Shown here: positions 29,768 to 39,213 of the stretch, in pieces
Position numbering within the stretch: position 1 is the first letter of the stretch
Layout: each line of letters starts with the position of its first letter
Assembly (NCBI RefSeq): GCF_001544875.2
Contig: NZ_FCOA02000040.1
Coordinates: 1-59,292, forward strand
DNA from: Caballeronia hypogeia
GTDB taxonomy: Bacteria; Pseudomonadota; Gammaproteobacteria; Burkholderiales; Burkholderiaceae
DNA: 59,292 nt
Direction of reading: 5' to 3'
Program-made: the position numbers and the translations under genes
Notes under the pieces: model-generated
Databases searched by the model: none
Told to the model about the DNA's origin: nothing
What the model saw: only the letters and a program-made list of their open reading frames with translations

Positions 29768-30736
29768 TTATCGGTTGACGGGAGAAGCGGCTTTGACGCG
29801 TTCGCGCAGAATGCGTTCGAAATGGCCGGGGTCGTGCGCCTTCAGCATCTGCGCCTCGCGCGGACGGTGGAAGTCGTACAGACGCGACACCCAGAAGCGC
29901 ATCGCGCCGGCGCGCAGCATGTCGTTCCAGTGCCGCTCCTCGGCGGACGTGAACGGGCGCACGGTCTGATACGCGCGCAGCATCGCGTCGACTCGCGCGG
30001 CGTCGAGCACGCCGGTCGACAAGTCGATGCACCAGTCGTTTACCGTCACGGCCACGTCGAAGAGCCATTTGTCGACGCCGGCGAAGTAGAAGTCGAAGAA
30101 GCCGCCCAGGCGCGCATGTTCGCGACCGGGGGCGAACAGCACGTTGTCGCGGAACAGGTCGCAATGGCACGGACCTTCGGGCAGCGCCGCGTAATCCGCC
30201 GAGCCGAAGAACGCGGTCTGATGCGCGAGCTCGCTCTCGAACAGCTCACGCTGTTCGCGCGCGAGAAATTCGACGATCGACGGCGCCTTCTCCTGCCACC
30301 ACGGCAGGCTGCGCAAATTCGGCTGATGCCGCGGAAAATCGCGCCCCGCCAGATGCAGGCGCGCGAGCATCTGGCCGACTTCGACGCAGTGCGCAGGCGT
30401 TGGCTGAAGTTCCGGCGAGCCTTCGAGTTTCGTCACGATGGACGCGGGCTTGCCGTGCAGCAGGCCGAACAGCGAGCCGTCGCGACGTGGCATCGGATCG
30501 GGCACGGGCACGCGATGCGAGGCCAGATGACGCATCAGATCGAGATAAAACGGCAACTGCTCCGCCGTGAGGTTCTCGAAAATGGTGAGCACGAATTCGC
30601 CGTGCGTCGTCGTGAGAAAGAAGTTGCTGTTCTCGATGCCCGACTGGATGCCGCGAAAATCGACGACATCGCCGAGATCGTAGTCTTGCAGCCAGTCGCC
30701 GAGTTCGGCGTTGGTGACGGGGGTGAAGACGGCCAT
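29768..30736 (-). CDS. thrB: Homoserine kinase (APH-like, ThrB)
   Basis: Phosphorylates homoserine in threonine synthesis. The 322 aa belong to the aminoglycoside-phosphotransferase-like ThrB type found in proteobacteria without the GHMP form. It begins MAVFTPVTNAELGDWLQDYDLG, and the catalytic loop is CHCDLFRDNVLFA (Asp, Asn) followed by GFFDFYFAGVDKWLFDVA (metal Asp). It is located after a DUF2782 gene on the same strand and before the BPSS1780 gene. Confidence 0.92.
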   Translation of the reverse strand: MAVFTPVTNAELGDWLQDYDLGDVVDFRGIQSGIENSNFFLTTTHGEFVLTIFENLTAEQLPFYLDLMRHLASHRVPVPDPMPRRDGSLFGLLHGKPASIVTKLEGSPELQPTPAHCVEVGQMLARLHLAGRDFPRHQPNLRSLPWWQEKAPSIVEFLAREQRELFESELAHQTAFFGSADYAALPEGPCHCDLFRDNVLFAPGREHARLGGFFDFYFAGVDKWLFDVAVTVNDWCIDLSTGVLDAARVDAMLRAYQTVRPFTSAEERHWNDMLRAGAMRFWVSRLYDFHRPREAQMLKAHDPGHFERILRERVKAASPVNR

Positions 30737-30821
30737 GCAGGAAAACGTCGGTCAGGTGAGCGGCCCGCAGCGGGCCTGAGGACGGCGGCGCGGGCAGGAA
30801 GCCGCAACGCCGCAAGAAGGC

Positions 30822-30844
30822 GACCCGCTCCTAACGAGCGGGTC
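30822..30844 (-). terminator. Hairpin between DUF2782 gene and thrB
   Basis: The perfect 9-bp stem GACCCGCTC/GAGCGGGTC (30822-30830 / 30836-30844) lies 19 nt past the DUF2782 stop. Only a weak CTTCTT follows on the minus strand, so it may act as a leaky terminator or attenuator rather than a full stop. Confidence 0.5.
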
Positions 30845-30862
30845 CGAAGCAATCTTACGGGA

Positions 30863-31273
30863 TCAGTAATGCAGGTTGATGGACGGCAGGCGCGTGCTCG
30901 CCTTGCCGTTGTCACGCACTTGCGGCGATGTGTCGGCGGGCGCGCTCATCTGATAACGCGTGCCGAAATTCGAACGAACGTCGATTTCGACCGGCTTGCC
31001 TTTATCACGATATTCGGTGATTTCGGTGCCATTCGTGCTCATTTCATGAAAGCTAGGCGTGCGCGGCGGCGAGATTTCGACTTTCGAGCTCACATTCGCC
31101 GGCGGACGGTTGATGGCTTTCAGGTCGGGAAGGCCGGCGGCTTCTTCCGGCGACATTTTCTGGGTGGCCGGCTGCGGTTCCGCTTGGGCGGCTTGCGGCG
31201 CCGGCTGCGCAAATGCGCCAAGGCTTGCTGCGGCGAGGACTGCCGCGGCGGCGGCGCAAAGGTGCGGCTTCAT
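30863..31273 (-). CDS. Exported DUF2782 family protein
   Basis: The 136-aa protein has a signal peptide (CAAAAAVLAAASLGAFAQ, cut near AFAQ-PAP), then a Pro/Gln-rich linker and a C-terminal DUF2782 part (TEITEYRDKGKPVEIDVRSNFGTRYQM). Likely periplasmic; function unknown. This gene is often found near polA and thrB in Burkholderiaceae (from memory). Divergent from amn. Confidence 0.85.
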   Translation of the reverse strand: MKPHLCAAAAAVLAAASLGAFAQPAPQAAQAEPQPATQKMSPEEAAGLPDLKAINRPPANVSSKVEISPPRTPSFHEMSTNGTEITEYRDKGKPVEIDVRSNFGTRYQMSAPADTSPQVRDNGKASTRLPSINLHY

Positions 31274-31491
31274 GATGGTTCTCCAGGCGATGGCCGGATT
31301 CTAGCAAAACGCTTGTTGGCTCAGTGCAACGCCTTATTTTGCGCTGGTTTCCGGATTTTGACCTTGTGTCGAAAAAAGGTGTTGCAGGGTGTTATCGCAC
31401 GCACTCATGTAAAGAGGGGCTTCATGGTCCGCGCATTCTTCCGTGTTAAGGTCGATTCATCACGAGGGCATTTGAAAAAAGACACAAGATC

Positions 31492-33018
31492 ATGACAAAC
31501 GACCGGACTCAGAGCACTCAGGGCACGCCCGCCAGCGATTTCCCCACCGAATCCTTCGAAGACCCCGTCGCGGCCGTCACGCGCCTGTCCGCGATTTACG
31601 AAGCGAATACCGCATACCTGCGCGATGCTTTCGCGCGCTATCGGCGCAACGAGCGTTTCACGCATCGCGTGCGCGCGTGTTACCCGTTCGTGCGTGTGCG
31701 CACCGAGCTGAACACGCAGATCGATTCGCGGCGCTCGTACGGTTTCGTCGCGGGTCCCGGTATCTACGAAACGACGCTGACGCGCCCCGATCTCTTCGGC
31801 GATTACTATCGCGAGCAATTGCGTCTGCTCACGAAGAACCATCACGTGGGCCTGGAGGTGGGCGTGTCGGCGCATCCGATTCCGATTCACTTCGCGTTCG
31901 CGGAAGGCATTCATCTCGAAGGCGATCTCGATCGCGACCGCCTGCTCGCCATGCGCAATATCTTCGATACGCCGGACCTCGCGCTGCTCGACGATCGCAT
32001 CGTCAACGGCACGTACGAGCCGGGCCCGGGCGAGCCGCATCCGCTGGCGCTGTTCACGGCGGCGCGCGTGGATTTCTCGCTGCATCGGCTGCGGCATTAC
32101 ACGGCTACGTCGCCCACACACTTCCAGAACTACGTGCTGTACACGAACTATCAGTTCTATATCGACGAATTCGTGAAGCTCGGCCGCACGATGATGTCGC
32201 GCGCGGACGACGAAGAGACGCGCGCATATCGCAGCGAGTATTCGTCGTTCGTCGAACCGGGCGATGTCATCACGTACAACGCCAATCTCGGCGAGCAGCC
32301 CGAAGAGGGCACGACGCCCGTGCGTCTGCCGCAGATGCCCGCGTATCACCTGAAGCGCGCGGACGGCAGCGGCATCACGATGGTGAACATCGGCGTGGGG
32401 CCGTCGAACGCGAAGACGATCACGGATCACATCGCGGTGTTGCGTCCGCATGCGTGGATCATGCTCGGACATTGCGCGGGCCTGCGCAACACGCAGCGTC
32501 TGGGCGATTACGTGCTGGCGCACGGTTATGTGCGCGAGGATCACGTGCTCGACGACGACCTGCCGTTGTGGGTGCCGGTGCCCGCGCTGGCCGAAGTGCA
32601 GGTGGCGCTGGAGCGCGCGGTCGCGCAGGTGACGAAGCTCGAAGGCGTCGAGTTGAAGCGCGTGATGCGCACGGGCACGGTGGCGAGTGTCGATAACCGC
32701 AACTGGGAATTGCGCGATCATCGTGAGCCGGTAAGGCGTTTGTCGCAGAGCCGGGCGGTAGCGCTCGATATGGAAAGCGCGACGATCGCCGCGAACGGAT
32801 TCCGTTTCCGCGTGCCGTACGGGACGCTGCTATGCGTTTCGGACAAGCCGTTGCATGGCGAACTCAAGCTGCCGGGAATGGCCGATCAGTTTTATCGCGC
32901 GCAAGTAGATCAGCACTTGCAGATCGGCGTCAAGGCAATGGAACTGCTGCGCGAGAACGGCTTGTCGAAGCTGCATTCGCGCAAATTGAGGAGTTTCGCG
33001 GAGGTGGCGTTTCAGTGA
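31492..33018 (+). CDS. amn: AMP nucleosidase
   Basis: Hydrolyses AMP to adenine and ribose-5-phosphate and so controls the adenylate pool. The 508 aa (E. coli 484) have an N-terminal Amn regulatory domain (about 30-190) and a C-terminal phosphorylase-like nucleosidase domain with GVGPSNAKTITDHIAVLRPHAWIMLGHCAGLR (about 300-330) and the DMESATIAANGFRFRVPYGTLLCVSD block, with the catalytic Asp region near the end. Cytoplasmic. It converges with the LOG gene, with a hairpin between them. Confidence 0.95.
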   Translation: MTNDRTQSTQGTPASDFPTESFEDPVAAVTRLSAIYEANTAYLRDAFARYRRNERFTHRVRACYPFVRVRTELNTQIDSRRSYGFVAGPGIYETTLTRPDLFGDYYREQLRLLTKNHHVGLEVGVSAHPIPIHFAFAEGIHLEGDLDRDRLLAMRNIFDTPDLALLDDRIVNGTYEPGPGEPHPLALFTAARVDFSLHRLRHYTATSPTHFQNYVLYTNYQFYIDEFVKLGRTMMSRADDEETRAYRSEYSSFVEPGDVITYNANLGEQPEEGTTPVRLPQMPAYHLKRADGSGITMVNIGVGPSNAKTITDHIAVLRPHAWIMLGHCAGLRNTQRLGDYVLAHGYVREDHVLDDDLPLWVPVPALAEVQVALERAVAQVTKLEGVELKRVMRTGTVASVDNRNWELRDHREPVRRLSQSRAVALDMESATIAANGFRFRVPYGTLLCVSDKPLHGELKLPGMADQFYRAQVDQHLQIGVKAMELLRENGLSKLHSRKLRSFAEVAFQ

Positions 33019-33033
33019 CACCGCAATGAAAAG

Positions 33034-33064
33034 AGCGAGCGGCTTGAAAGGCCGCTCGCTTCTT
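33034..33064. terminator. Terminator between amn and the LOG gene
   Basis: The 10-bp stem AGCGAGCGGC/GCCGCTCGCT (33034-33043 / 33051-33060) around loop TTGAAAG is followed by TCTT. The T-tract is short, but it lies exactly between two convergent stops. Confidence 0.75.
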
Positions 33065-33073
33065 GAAACACGT

Positions 33074-33823
33074 TTACAAATAGAACATCCGGTCCTCGTC
33101 CGACTTGCTTTCCGCCGGCTGCTCGACCGCTTCCTCGCGATCTTCATAGAATCGCAGCACGGCATCCAGCACCTGATCCGGGTCGTCGATGACCTGCATC
33201 AGATCCAGATCTTTCGGGCTGATCACGCCGTTGGTCAGAAGCGTGTTCTTGAACCAGTCGAGCAGACCGGCCCAGAACTCCGCGCCGACGAGCACGATCG
33301 GCACATGACGCGATTTCTTGGTCTGGATGAGCGTCAGCACTTCGGCCAGTTCGTCCAGCGTGCCGAAACCGCCGGGCATTACCACGACCGCGTCCGAGTT
33401 CTTCACGAACGTGACCTTGCGCGTGAAGAAGTGACGGAAGCGCAGCGAGATGTCCTGCCACTGATTGCCCGACTGCTCGTGCGGCAATTCGATGTTCAGT
33501 CCGACCGATGGCGATTTGCCCGCATGCGCGCCCTTGTTGGCCGCTTCCATGATGCCCGGACCGCCGCCCGAGATGACGGCGAAGCCCGCGTCGGAGAATT
33601 TCTGCGCGATTTCGATCGTGAGCTGATAGTACGGCGACTCGGGTTTCAGACGCGCCGAACCATAGATGCTGATGGCAGGGCGGATCTCCGAGAGGTACTC
33701 GGTCGCCTCGATAAACTCTGCCATAATCGTGAACATCTGCCACGATGCGCGAGCCTTCTTGGCCGTCGCGCGCTCTTGATCTGCGAGCGATCGCAGACTC
33801 GGAATCACTTTTCTCTTGTTCAT
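33074..33823 (-). CDS. LOG-family nucleotide hydrolase (TIGR00730-like)
   Basis: The 249 aa have the lysine decarboxylase-like fold with the family motifs SGGGPGIMEAANKGA and PGGFGTLDELAEV (phosphoribohydrolase site). LOG members cleave 5'-monophosphates of cytokinin or purine nucleosides. An N-terminal extension of about 45 aa precedes the core; I kept the first ATG (MNKRKVIPS). Its start codon lies one base from the polA start on the other strand. Confidence 0.9.
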   Translation of the reverse strand: MNKRKVIPSLRSLADQERATAKKARASWQMFTIMAEFIEATEYLSEIRPAISIYGSARLKPESPYYQLTIEIAQKFSDAGFAVISGGGPGIMEAANKGAHAGKSPSVGLNIELPHEQSGNQWQDISLRFRHFFTRKVTFVKNSDAVVVMPGGFGTLDELAEVLTLIQTKKSRHVPIVLVGAEFWAGLLDWFKNTLLTNGVISPKDLDLMQVIDDPDQVLDAVLRFYEDREEAVEQPAESKSDEDRMFYL

Positions 33824-33824
33824 A

Positions 33825-36563
33825 ATGCCTGAAGAACGAAGTCTTGAAGGTAAGACCCTGCTATTGGTCGACGGTTCTAGTTACTTGTACCGGGCCTACC
33901 ATGCGATGCCTGACCTGCGAGGCCCCGACGGCGGTCCGACCGGCGCGCTGTACGGCATGATCAACATGCTTCGGCGCTTGCGGCGCGAAGTTAATGCAGA
34001 GTATAGCGCGTGCGTATTTGACGCCAAAGGCAAGACTTTCCGCGACGACTGGTACGCCGAATACAAGGCCAACCGGCCCTCCATGCCGGAAGATCTCAGT
34101 AAGCAAATCGAGCCGATCCACGTCGCCGTGCGCGCGCTCGGCTGGCCGCTCGTCATGATCGAACGCGTCGAGGCCGACGACGTCATCGGCACGCTTGCCG
34201 TCGAAGCCGAGAAACGTGGCATGAAGGTGATCGTGTCGACGGGCGATAAGGATCTGGCTCAGCTCGTGACGGATCATGTCACCCTCATCAATACGATGAC
34301 CAACGAAACCCTCGACCGCGCCGGCGTGCTGAACAAGTTCGGCGTGCCGCCGGAGCGCATCGTCGATTACCTGTCACTCATCGGCGATACGGTCGATAAC
34401 GTGCCGGGCGTCGAGAAGTGCGGACCGAAGACCGCGCTCAAATGGCTCACTCAATACGACACCCTTGATGGCATCGTAGAACATGCCGGCGAGATCAAGG
34501 GTGCGGTAGGAGACAATCTGCGCAAGGCTCTCGAATTCCTGCCGATGGCCAAAAAGCTCGTTACCGTGCACACGGAATGCGACCTCACTTCGCAGATCGA
34601 ATCCATCGATGCAACCTTGGAGAGCCGTCCCGAGTCGCGCGACGAACTGCGCGACGTGTTCATGCGCCACGGCTTCAAGACCTGGCTGCGCGAAGTCGAA
34701 ATCGCCGACGCGGTGGAAGGCCCGACCGACACGCCGCCCGCGCAAGTCACCGAAATCGAGCACCACTACGAAACCGTGCAGACTTGGGAGCAGTTCGAAG
34801 CGTGGCTCAAACGCATCAACGATGCCGAGATCACCTCGTTCGACAGCGAGACCACTTCTCTCGATCCGATGACCGCGCAGATCGTCGGAATGTCGGTGTC
34901 GACCGAGCCGGGACATGCCGCGTATATTCCCGTCGCGCATCGCGGGCCCGACGCGCCCGAGCAATTGCCGCGCGATGAAGTGCTCGCGAAGCTCAAGCCC
35001 TGGCTCGAGGATGCATCGAAGAAAAAAGTCGGTCAACACCTGAAGTACGACGAGCAGGTGCTTGCCAGTTACGGCATCGAAATGCGCGGCGTCGAGCACG
35101 ACACGCTGCTCCAATCGTACGTGCTGGAATCGCATCGCCCGCATGACATGGACAACCTTGCGTTGCGTCATCTCGGCGTGAAGACGATCAAGTACGAAGA
35201 TGTTGCGGGCAAGGGCGCGTCGCAGATCGGCTTCGACGAAGTGCCGCTCGACAAGGCGTCCGCCTACGCGGCCGAAGACGCCGACATCACGCTGCGTCTG
35301 CATCACGCGCTCTATCCGCAAGTGGCGCAGGAAGAAGGCCTGCTGCGCGTGTATCGCGACATCGAGATGCCGACTTCGCGCGTGCTGCGCAAGATGGAAC
35401 GCAACGGAGTGCTGATCGATCGTGCGAAGCTCGACACGCAGAGCAACGAGATCGCGAAGCGCCTCGTCGATCTGCAGGCGCAAGCGTATGAACTCGCCGG
35501 CGGCGAATTCAATCTCGGCTCGCCGAAACAGATCGGGCAGATTTTCTTCGAGAAGCTGCAATTGCCGGTCGTGAAGAAGACGCCGAGCGGCGCGCCTTCC
35601 ACCGATGAAGAAGTGCTGCAGAAGCTCGCGGAAGATTATCCGTTGCCGAAGGTGCTGCTCGAACATCGCGGGCTGTCGAAGCTCAAGTCCACCTACACGG
35701 ACAAGTTGCCGCGCATGGTCAATGCATCGACCGGACGCGTGCACACGAACTATGCGCAGGCCGTCGCGGTCACGGGGCGTTTGTCGTCGAACGAGCCGAA
35801 CCTGCAGAACATCCCGGTGCGCACGGGCGAAGGCCGGCGCATTCGCGAGGCGTTCATCGCGTCGCCGGGCTGCAAGATCATGTCGGCCGATTACTCGCAG
35901 ATCGAGCTGCGCATCATGGCGCATATTTCCGGCGACGAGTCGCTGATGCGCGCGTTCAAGGAAGGCGAGGACGTGCACCGCGCGACCGCATCCGAAGTGT
36001 TCAATGTGACGCCGCTCGAAGTCGACAACGATCAGCGCCGCATCGCGAAGGTCATCAACTTCGGCCTGATTTACGGCATGAGCTCGTTCGGGCTGGCGTC
36101 GAACCTCGGCATTACGCGCGATGCGGCGAAGCTCTATATCGACCGCTATTTCGCGCGTTACCCGGGCGTGGCGGCTTACATGGAGAACACGCGCGCGACG
36201 GCGAAGATGAACGGCTATGTCGAGACCGTGTTCGGTCGCCGTCTGTGGCTGCCGGAGATCAATGGCGGCAGCGGGCCGCGTCGACAGGCCGCCGAGCGCG
36301 CGGCCATCAACGCGCCGATGCAGGGCACCGCGGCAGACCTCATCAAGCTCTCGATGATCGCGGTGCAGGACTGGCTCGAAGCATCGGGCATCGGCGCGAA
36401 GATGATCATGCAGGTCCACGACGAACTCGTGCTCGAAGTGCCCGAAGAAGCGCTTCCCGAAGTCAGGAAGCGCTTACCTGAACTGATGTGCGGCGTCGCG
36501 AAGCTGAAGGTGCCGCTGGTCGCCGAAGTGGGCGTCGGCAATAACTGGGAAGAGGCGCACTGA
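33825..36563 (+). CDS. polA: DNA polymerase I
   Basis: Repair and Okazaki-fragment polymerase. The 912 aa begin with the 5'-nuclease domain (KTLLLVDGSSYLYRAYHAMP; about 1-290). A 3'-5' exonuclease domain follows with the intact acidic pair in SFDSETTSLD (about 340), so proofreading looks active. The A-family polymerase domain (about 560-912) has ADYSQIELRI, the O-helix RRIAKVINFGLIYGMSSFGL and the MIMQVHDELVLEVP end. I chose ATG at 33825; TTG at 33816 is in frame. No Shine-Dalgarno is visible, which is unusual. Divergent from the LOG gene. Confidence 0.95.
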   Translation: MPEERSLEGKTLLLVDGSSYLYRAYHAMPDLRGPDGGPTGALYGMINMLRRLRREVNAEYSACVFDAKGKTFRDDWYAEYKANRPSMPEDLSKQIEPIHVAVRALGWPLVMIERVEADDVIGTLAVEAEKRGMKVIVSTGDKDLAQLVTDHVTLINTMTNETLDRAGVLNKFGVPPERIVDYLSLIGDTVDNVPGVEKCGPKTALKWLTQYDTLDGIVEHAGEIKGAVGDNLRKALEFLPMAKKLVTVHTECDLTSQIESIDATLESRPESRDELRDVFMRHGFKTWLREVEIADAVEGPTDTPPAQVTEIEHHYETVQTWEQFEAWLKRINDAEITSFDSETTSLDPMTAQIVGMSVSTEPGHAAYIPVAHRGPDAPEQLPRDEVLAKLKPWLEDASKKKVGQHLKYDEQVLASYGIEMRGVEHDTLLQSYVLESHRPHDMDNLALRHLGVKTIKYEDVAGKGASQIGFDEVPLDKASAYAAEDADITLRLHHALYPQVAQEEGLLRVYRDIEMPTSRVLRKMERNGVLIDRAKLDTQSNEIAKRLVDLQAQAYELAGGEFNLGSPKQIGQIFFEKLQLPVVKKTPSGAPSTDEEVLQKLAEDYPLPKVLLEHRGLSKLKSTYTDKLPRMVNASTGRVHTNYAQAVAVTGRLSSNEPNLQNIPVRTGEGRRIREAFIASPGCKIMSADYSQIELRIMAHISGDESLMRAFKEGEDVHRATASEVFNVTPLEVDNDQRRIAKVINFGLIYGMSSFGLASNLGITRDAAKLYIDRYFARYPGVAAYMENTRATAKMNGYVETVFGRRLWLPEINGGSGPRRQAAERAAINAPMQGTAADLIKLSMIAVQDWLEASGIGAKMIMQVHDELVLEVPEEALPEVRKRLPELMCGVAKLKVPLVAEVGVGNNWEEAH

Positions 36564-36739
36564 GCAAGTACTGACCGTCCGCTGAAATAGTTTGCGCAAG
36601 GCATATGCGGCACATGTCGCATATGTCCGACATGTTGGAGACACGCTTGTGACTGTCACTCAGGCTCACGCACAATGAGCCAGTCGGGGAAGGGAAGCAC
36701 GATATAGCCGATCGAAGATAAAAGCACAGGGAGAGTTCC

Positions 36740-38110
36740 ATGCATCGATTCATCATCGTCGGCGGTGGGGCCGGCGGTCTCGAACTCGCAACTCGTCTCG
36801 GCGACCGTTTCGGCTCGACAGACGAGAAGACGCCGCCGAAAGCTCAGGTCACGCTCGTCGACCGCAATCCGACGCATATCTGGAAACCGCTCCTGCACGA
36901 AGTCGCGGCGGGCAGCATGGACCCTTTCACGCAGGAACTCGAATACGCCGCGCAAGCCCTGTGGCATGGCTTCGAGTTTCAGCAGGGCGAACTGGTCGGC
37001 CTCAACCGCGCGGCCAGGCGCATCACAATCGGCGCGTTGCGCGACGAGGAAGCGGGCGAACTCCTGCCCGAGCGCGAGCTGGAATACGACACGCTCGTGC
37101 TTGCCATCGGCAGCACGACACACTTTTTCGGGGTCGAAGGCGCGCAGGAAAATTCCATCGCACTCGATACGGTCGGCCAGGCCGAGCTCTTCCGCAAGCG
37201 TCTGATCCAGGCCTGCATGCGCGCCGAACACTTCACGCCCGAACCCGTCGCGGCAGGCGTGGACGAAGCCGAAGCCGAAGACGAACCCGGCGTCGACCCC
37301 GTGCCGCGCATTCAGGTGGCGATCGTCGGGGCGGGGGCGACGGGCGTCGAATTGTCGGCGGAACTGCGCAACACCGCGCAGGTGCTTTCTGCCTACGGAT
37401 TGCACAAGCTCGACCCGAAGCACGATATCGGCATCGTGCTGATCGAGGCCGGGCCGCGCATTCTGCCGGCCTTGCAGGAGCGCGTGTCGAGCGCGACCGG
37501 CGAGCTGCTCACCAAGCTCGGCGTGAAACTGATGACGGGCGAAACCGTCGCGCAGGTCTCGCGCGATTCGATTCGCACCGCGAGCGGCAAGACCATTCGC
37601 GCGGATCTCACCGTCTGGGCGGCGGGCATCAAGGCACCCGCGGTCCTCTCCAATCTCGACGGCCTGCCGACCAACCGGCTCGGCCAGTTGACCGTGCGCC
37701 GCACGCTGCAAACCGAAATCGACGACAGCGTCTTCGCCCTGGGCGATTGCGCCGCGTGCCCGTGGCCCGGCAACGAGCGCAACGTGCCGCCGCGCGCGCA
37801 GGCCGCGCATCAGCAGGCGAGCTTTCTGTTCAAGTCGTTCGAGCGGATGTTGCAGGGCAAGACGCTGCCCGAATACACGTATCGCGATTTCGGCTCGCTG
37901 GTGTCGCTCGGACATTACAGCGCGGTCGGCAATCTCATGGGCGGGCTGATCGGCGGCAACATGCTGATCGAGGGGCTGTTCGCGCGGTTCATGTACATGT
38001 CGCTGTACCGCCTGCATGTCGCCGCGCTGCACGGCTATGCGCGCATGGTGCTCGATACCGTCGCGCACTGGCTGCGCCGCTCCACCGCGCCACGCGTCAA
38101 GCTGCACTGA
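36740..38110 (+). CDS. ndh: Type II NADH dehydrogenase-like flavoprotein
   Basis: The 456 aa have two Rossmann folds: N-terminal FAD site FIIVGGGAGGLELATRLG and central NAD(P) site VAIVGAGATGVELSAELR (about 193-211), then ALGDCAACP (FAD contact). The C-terminal amphipathic/hydrophobic part (LIGGNMLIEGLFARFMYMSLYRLHV) probably anchors it to the inner membrane, as in NDH-2. It would oxidise NADH with quinone. A 25-residue acidic insert (EAEAEDEPGVD) lies between the domains. NDH-2 and sulfide:quinone-like roles cannot be fully separated, but no SQR cysteines are seen. Confidence 0.85.
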   Translation: MHRFIIVGGGAGGLELATRLGDRFGSTDEKTPPKAQVTLVDRNPTHIWKPLLHEVAAGSMDPFTQELEYAAQALWHGFEFQQGELVGLNRAARRITIGALRDEEAGELLPERELEYDTLVLAIGSTTHFFGVEGAQENSIALDTVGQAELFRKRLIQACMRAEHFTPEPVAAGVDEAEAEDEPGVDPVPRIQVAIVGAGATGVELSAELRNTAQVLSAYGLHKLDPKHDIGIVLIEAGPRILPALQERVSSATGELLTKLGVKLMTGETVAQVSRDSIRTASGKTIRADLTVWAAGIKAPAVLSNLDGLPTNRLGQLTVRRTLQTEIDDSVFALGDCAACPWPGNERNVPPRAQAAHQQASFLFKSFERMLQGKTLPEYTYRDFGSLVSLGHYSAVGNLMGGLIGGNMLIEGLFARFMYMSLYRLHVAALHGYARMVLDTVAHWLRRSTAPRVKLH

Positions 38111-38322
38111 AACTGCGGCGGAATAGATCGGCTGCGCCATTCGTTTAAAGCTGTTTAGAATGGGCGGCGCGTGAGAGGGCGACGCATTTCGCACGTTCGC
38201 CGGTTCACCGTCGTGCAGCGCCACGCCTTGTGATGCCTTGAGCACGAGCGCGCGGTTTTCAACGATCCACGCCGTCGCGCAACCGGAAGCCCGCCGCGAT
38301 GGCTCAGCCGCGGGAGCTCCGT

Positions 38323-39198
38323 ATGCTAGATCCTGAAGTCGACAGCCTCATTCCGCACGTCCCGTTCAATCGACGCAACTTCATCAAGGCAACTTTCGGC
38401 ACCGGCTTCGCGGCGTGCGTGCTGCCGGTGTCCGCGCAAGCCATTCATACCGATGACACCGGTCTGGACGCGGGCGCCATCGGCATTCGCGGCGCGGACG
38501 GCGCGCTCGTGCCGGCGTATCGCGCGCAGCCCAAGGGCAAGACGCACCTGCCGGTCATCATCGTGATTCACGAGATTTTCGGCGTGCACGAGCATATCGC
38601 TGACGTGTGCCGGCGCTATGCGAAGCAAGGATATCTGGCGATTGCGCCGGATCTCTTCACGCGCCAGGGCGATGCATCGGCGTACAAGTCGATGCAGCAA
38701 CTGAACGAACAACTGGTGTCCAAGGTGCCGGATTCGCAGGTGATCTCCGACATCGATCAGACCGTCAGATGGGCTGGCGAACACGGCGGCGACCTGAAGC
38801 GCGTGGGCGTCACGGGCTTTTGCTGGGGCGGGCGCATCACCTGGCTTTATGCCGAGCACAACCCGAACGTCAAGGCGGCGGTGGCGTTTTACGGGCGGCT
38901 CGTCGGCAACAAGACCGAGAACACGCCGACCAATCCGATCGACCTTGCGAGCCAGCTAAAGGTGCCGGTGCTCGGGCTTTACGGACGACAGGATCAGAGC
39001 ATTCCGCAGGACACCATCGAGCAGATGAAACAGGCGCTCGCCAACGATCCGCCGCCTGCGAAGAACTCGCAGTTCGTCGTCTATGACGACGCGCCGCACG
39101 CGTTCTTCGCGGATTATCGTCCGAGCTATCGCAAGGCGGACGCGGAAGACGCCTGGAAGCGCGCGCTCGCGTGGTTTCGCGAGCACGGCGTCAAATAA
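38323..39198 (+). CDS. Dienelactone hydrolase family protein with Tat signal
   Basis: The 291-aa alpha/beta hydrolase has the catalytic cysteine in VGVTGFCWGGR, an Asp near GLYGRQDQ and a histidine in DDAPHAFFADY. The N-terminus has a twin-arginine motif (NRRNFIKATFGTGFAACVLPVSAQA), so it is likely exported by Tat. I chose ATG at 38323, which has GGAG 6 nt upstream; the earlier ATG at 38299 has none. Substrate unknown; export argues against a role in chlorocatechol degradation. Confidence 0.88.
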   Translation: MLDPEVDSLIPHVPFNRRNFIKATFGTGFAACVLPVSAQAIHTDDTGLDAGAIGIRGADGALVPAYRAQPKGKTHLPVIIVIHEIFGVHEHIADVCRRYAKQGYLAIAPDLFTRQGDASAYKSMQQLNEQLVSKVPDSQVISDIDQTVRWAGEHGGDLKRVGVTGFCWGGRITWLYAEHNPNVKAAVAFYGRLVGNKTENTPTNPIDLASQLKVPVLGLYGRQDQSIPQDTIEQMKQALANDPPPAKNSQFVVYDDAPHAFFADYRPSYRKADAEDAWKRALAWFREHGVK

Positions 39199-39213
39199 CG
39201 CGATTCAGGCGCT

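Noticed and set aside
28988..31495. Very long plus-strand frame (about 835 aa) opposite the BPSS1780, thrB and DUF2782 genes
   Set aside because: Low-complexity His/Arg-rich translation with no family similarity; it is antisense to clear genes and open only because of GC3 bias.
34374..36419. 681-aa frame opposite polA
   Set aside because: PolA motifs on the plus strand are decisive; the antisense product is His/Arg-rich without domains.
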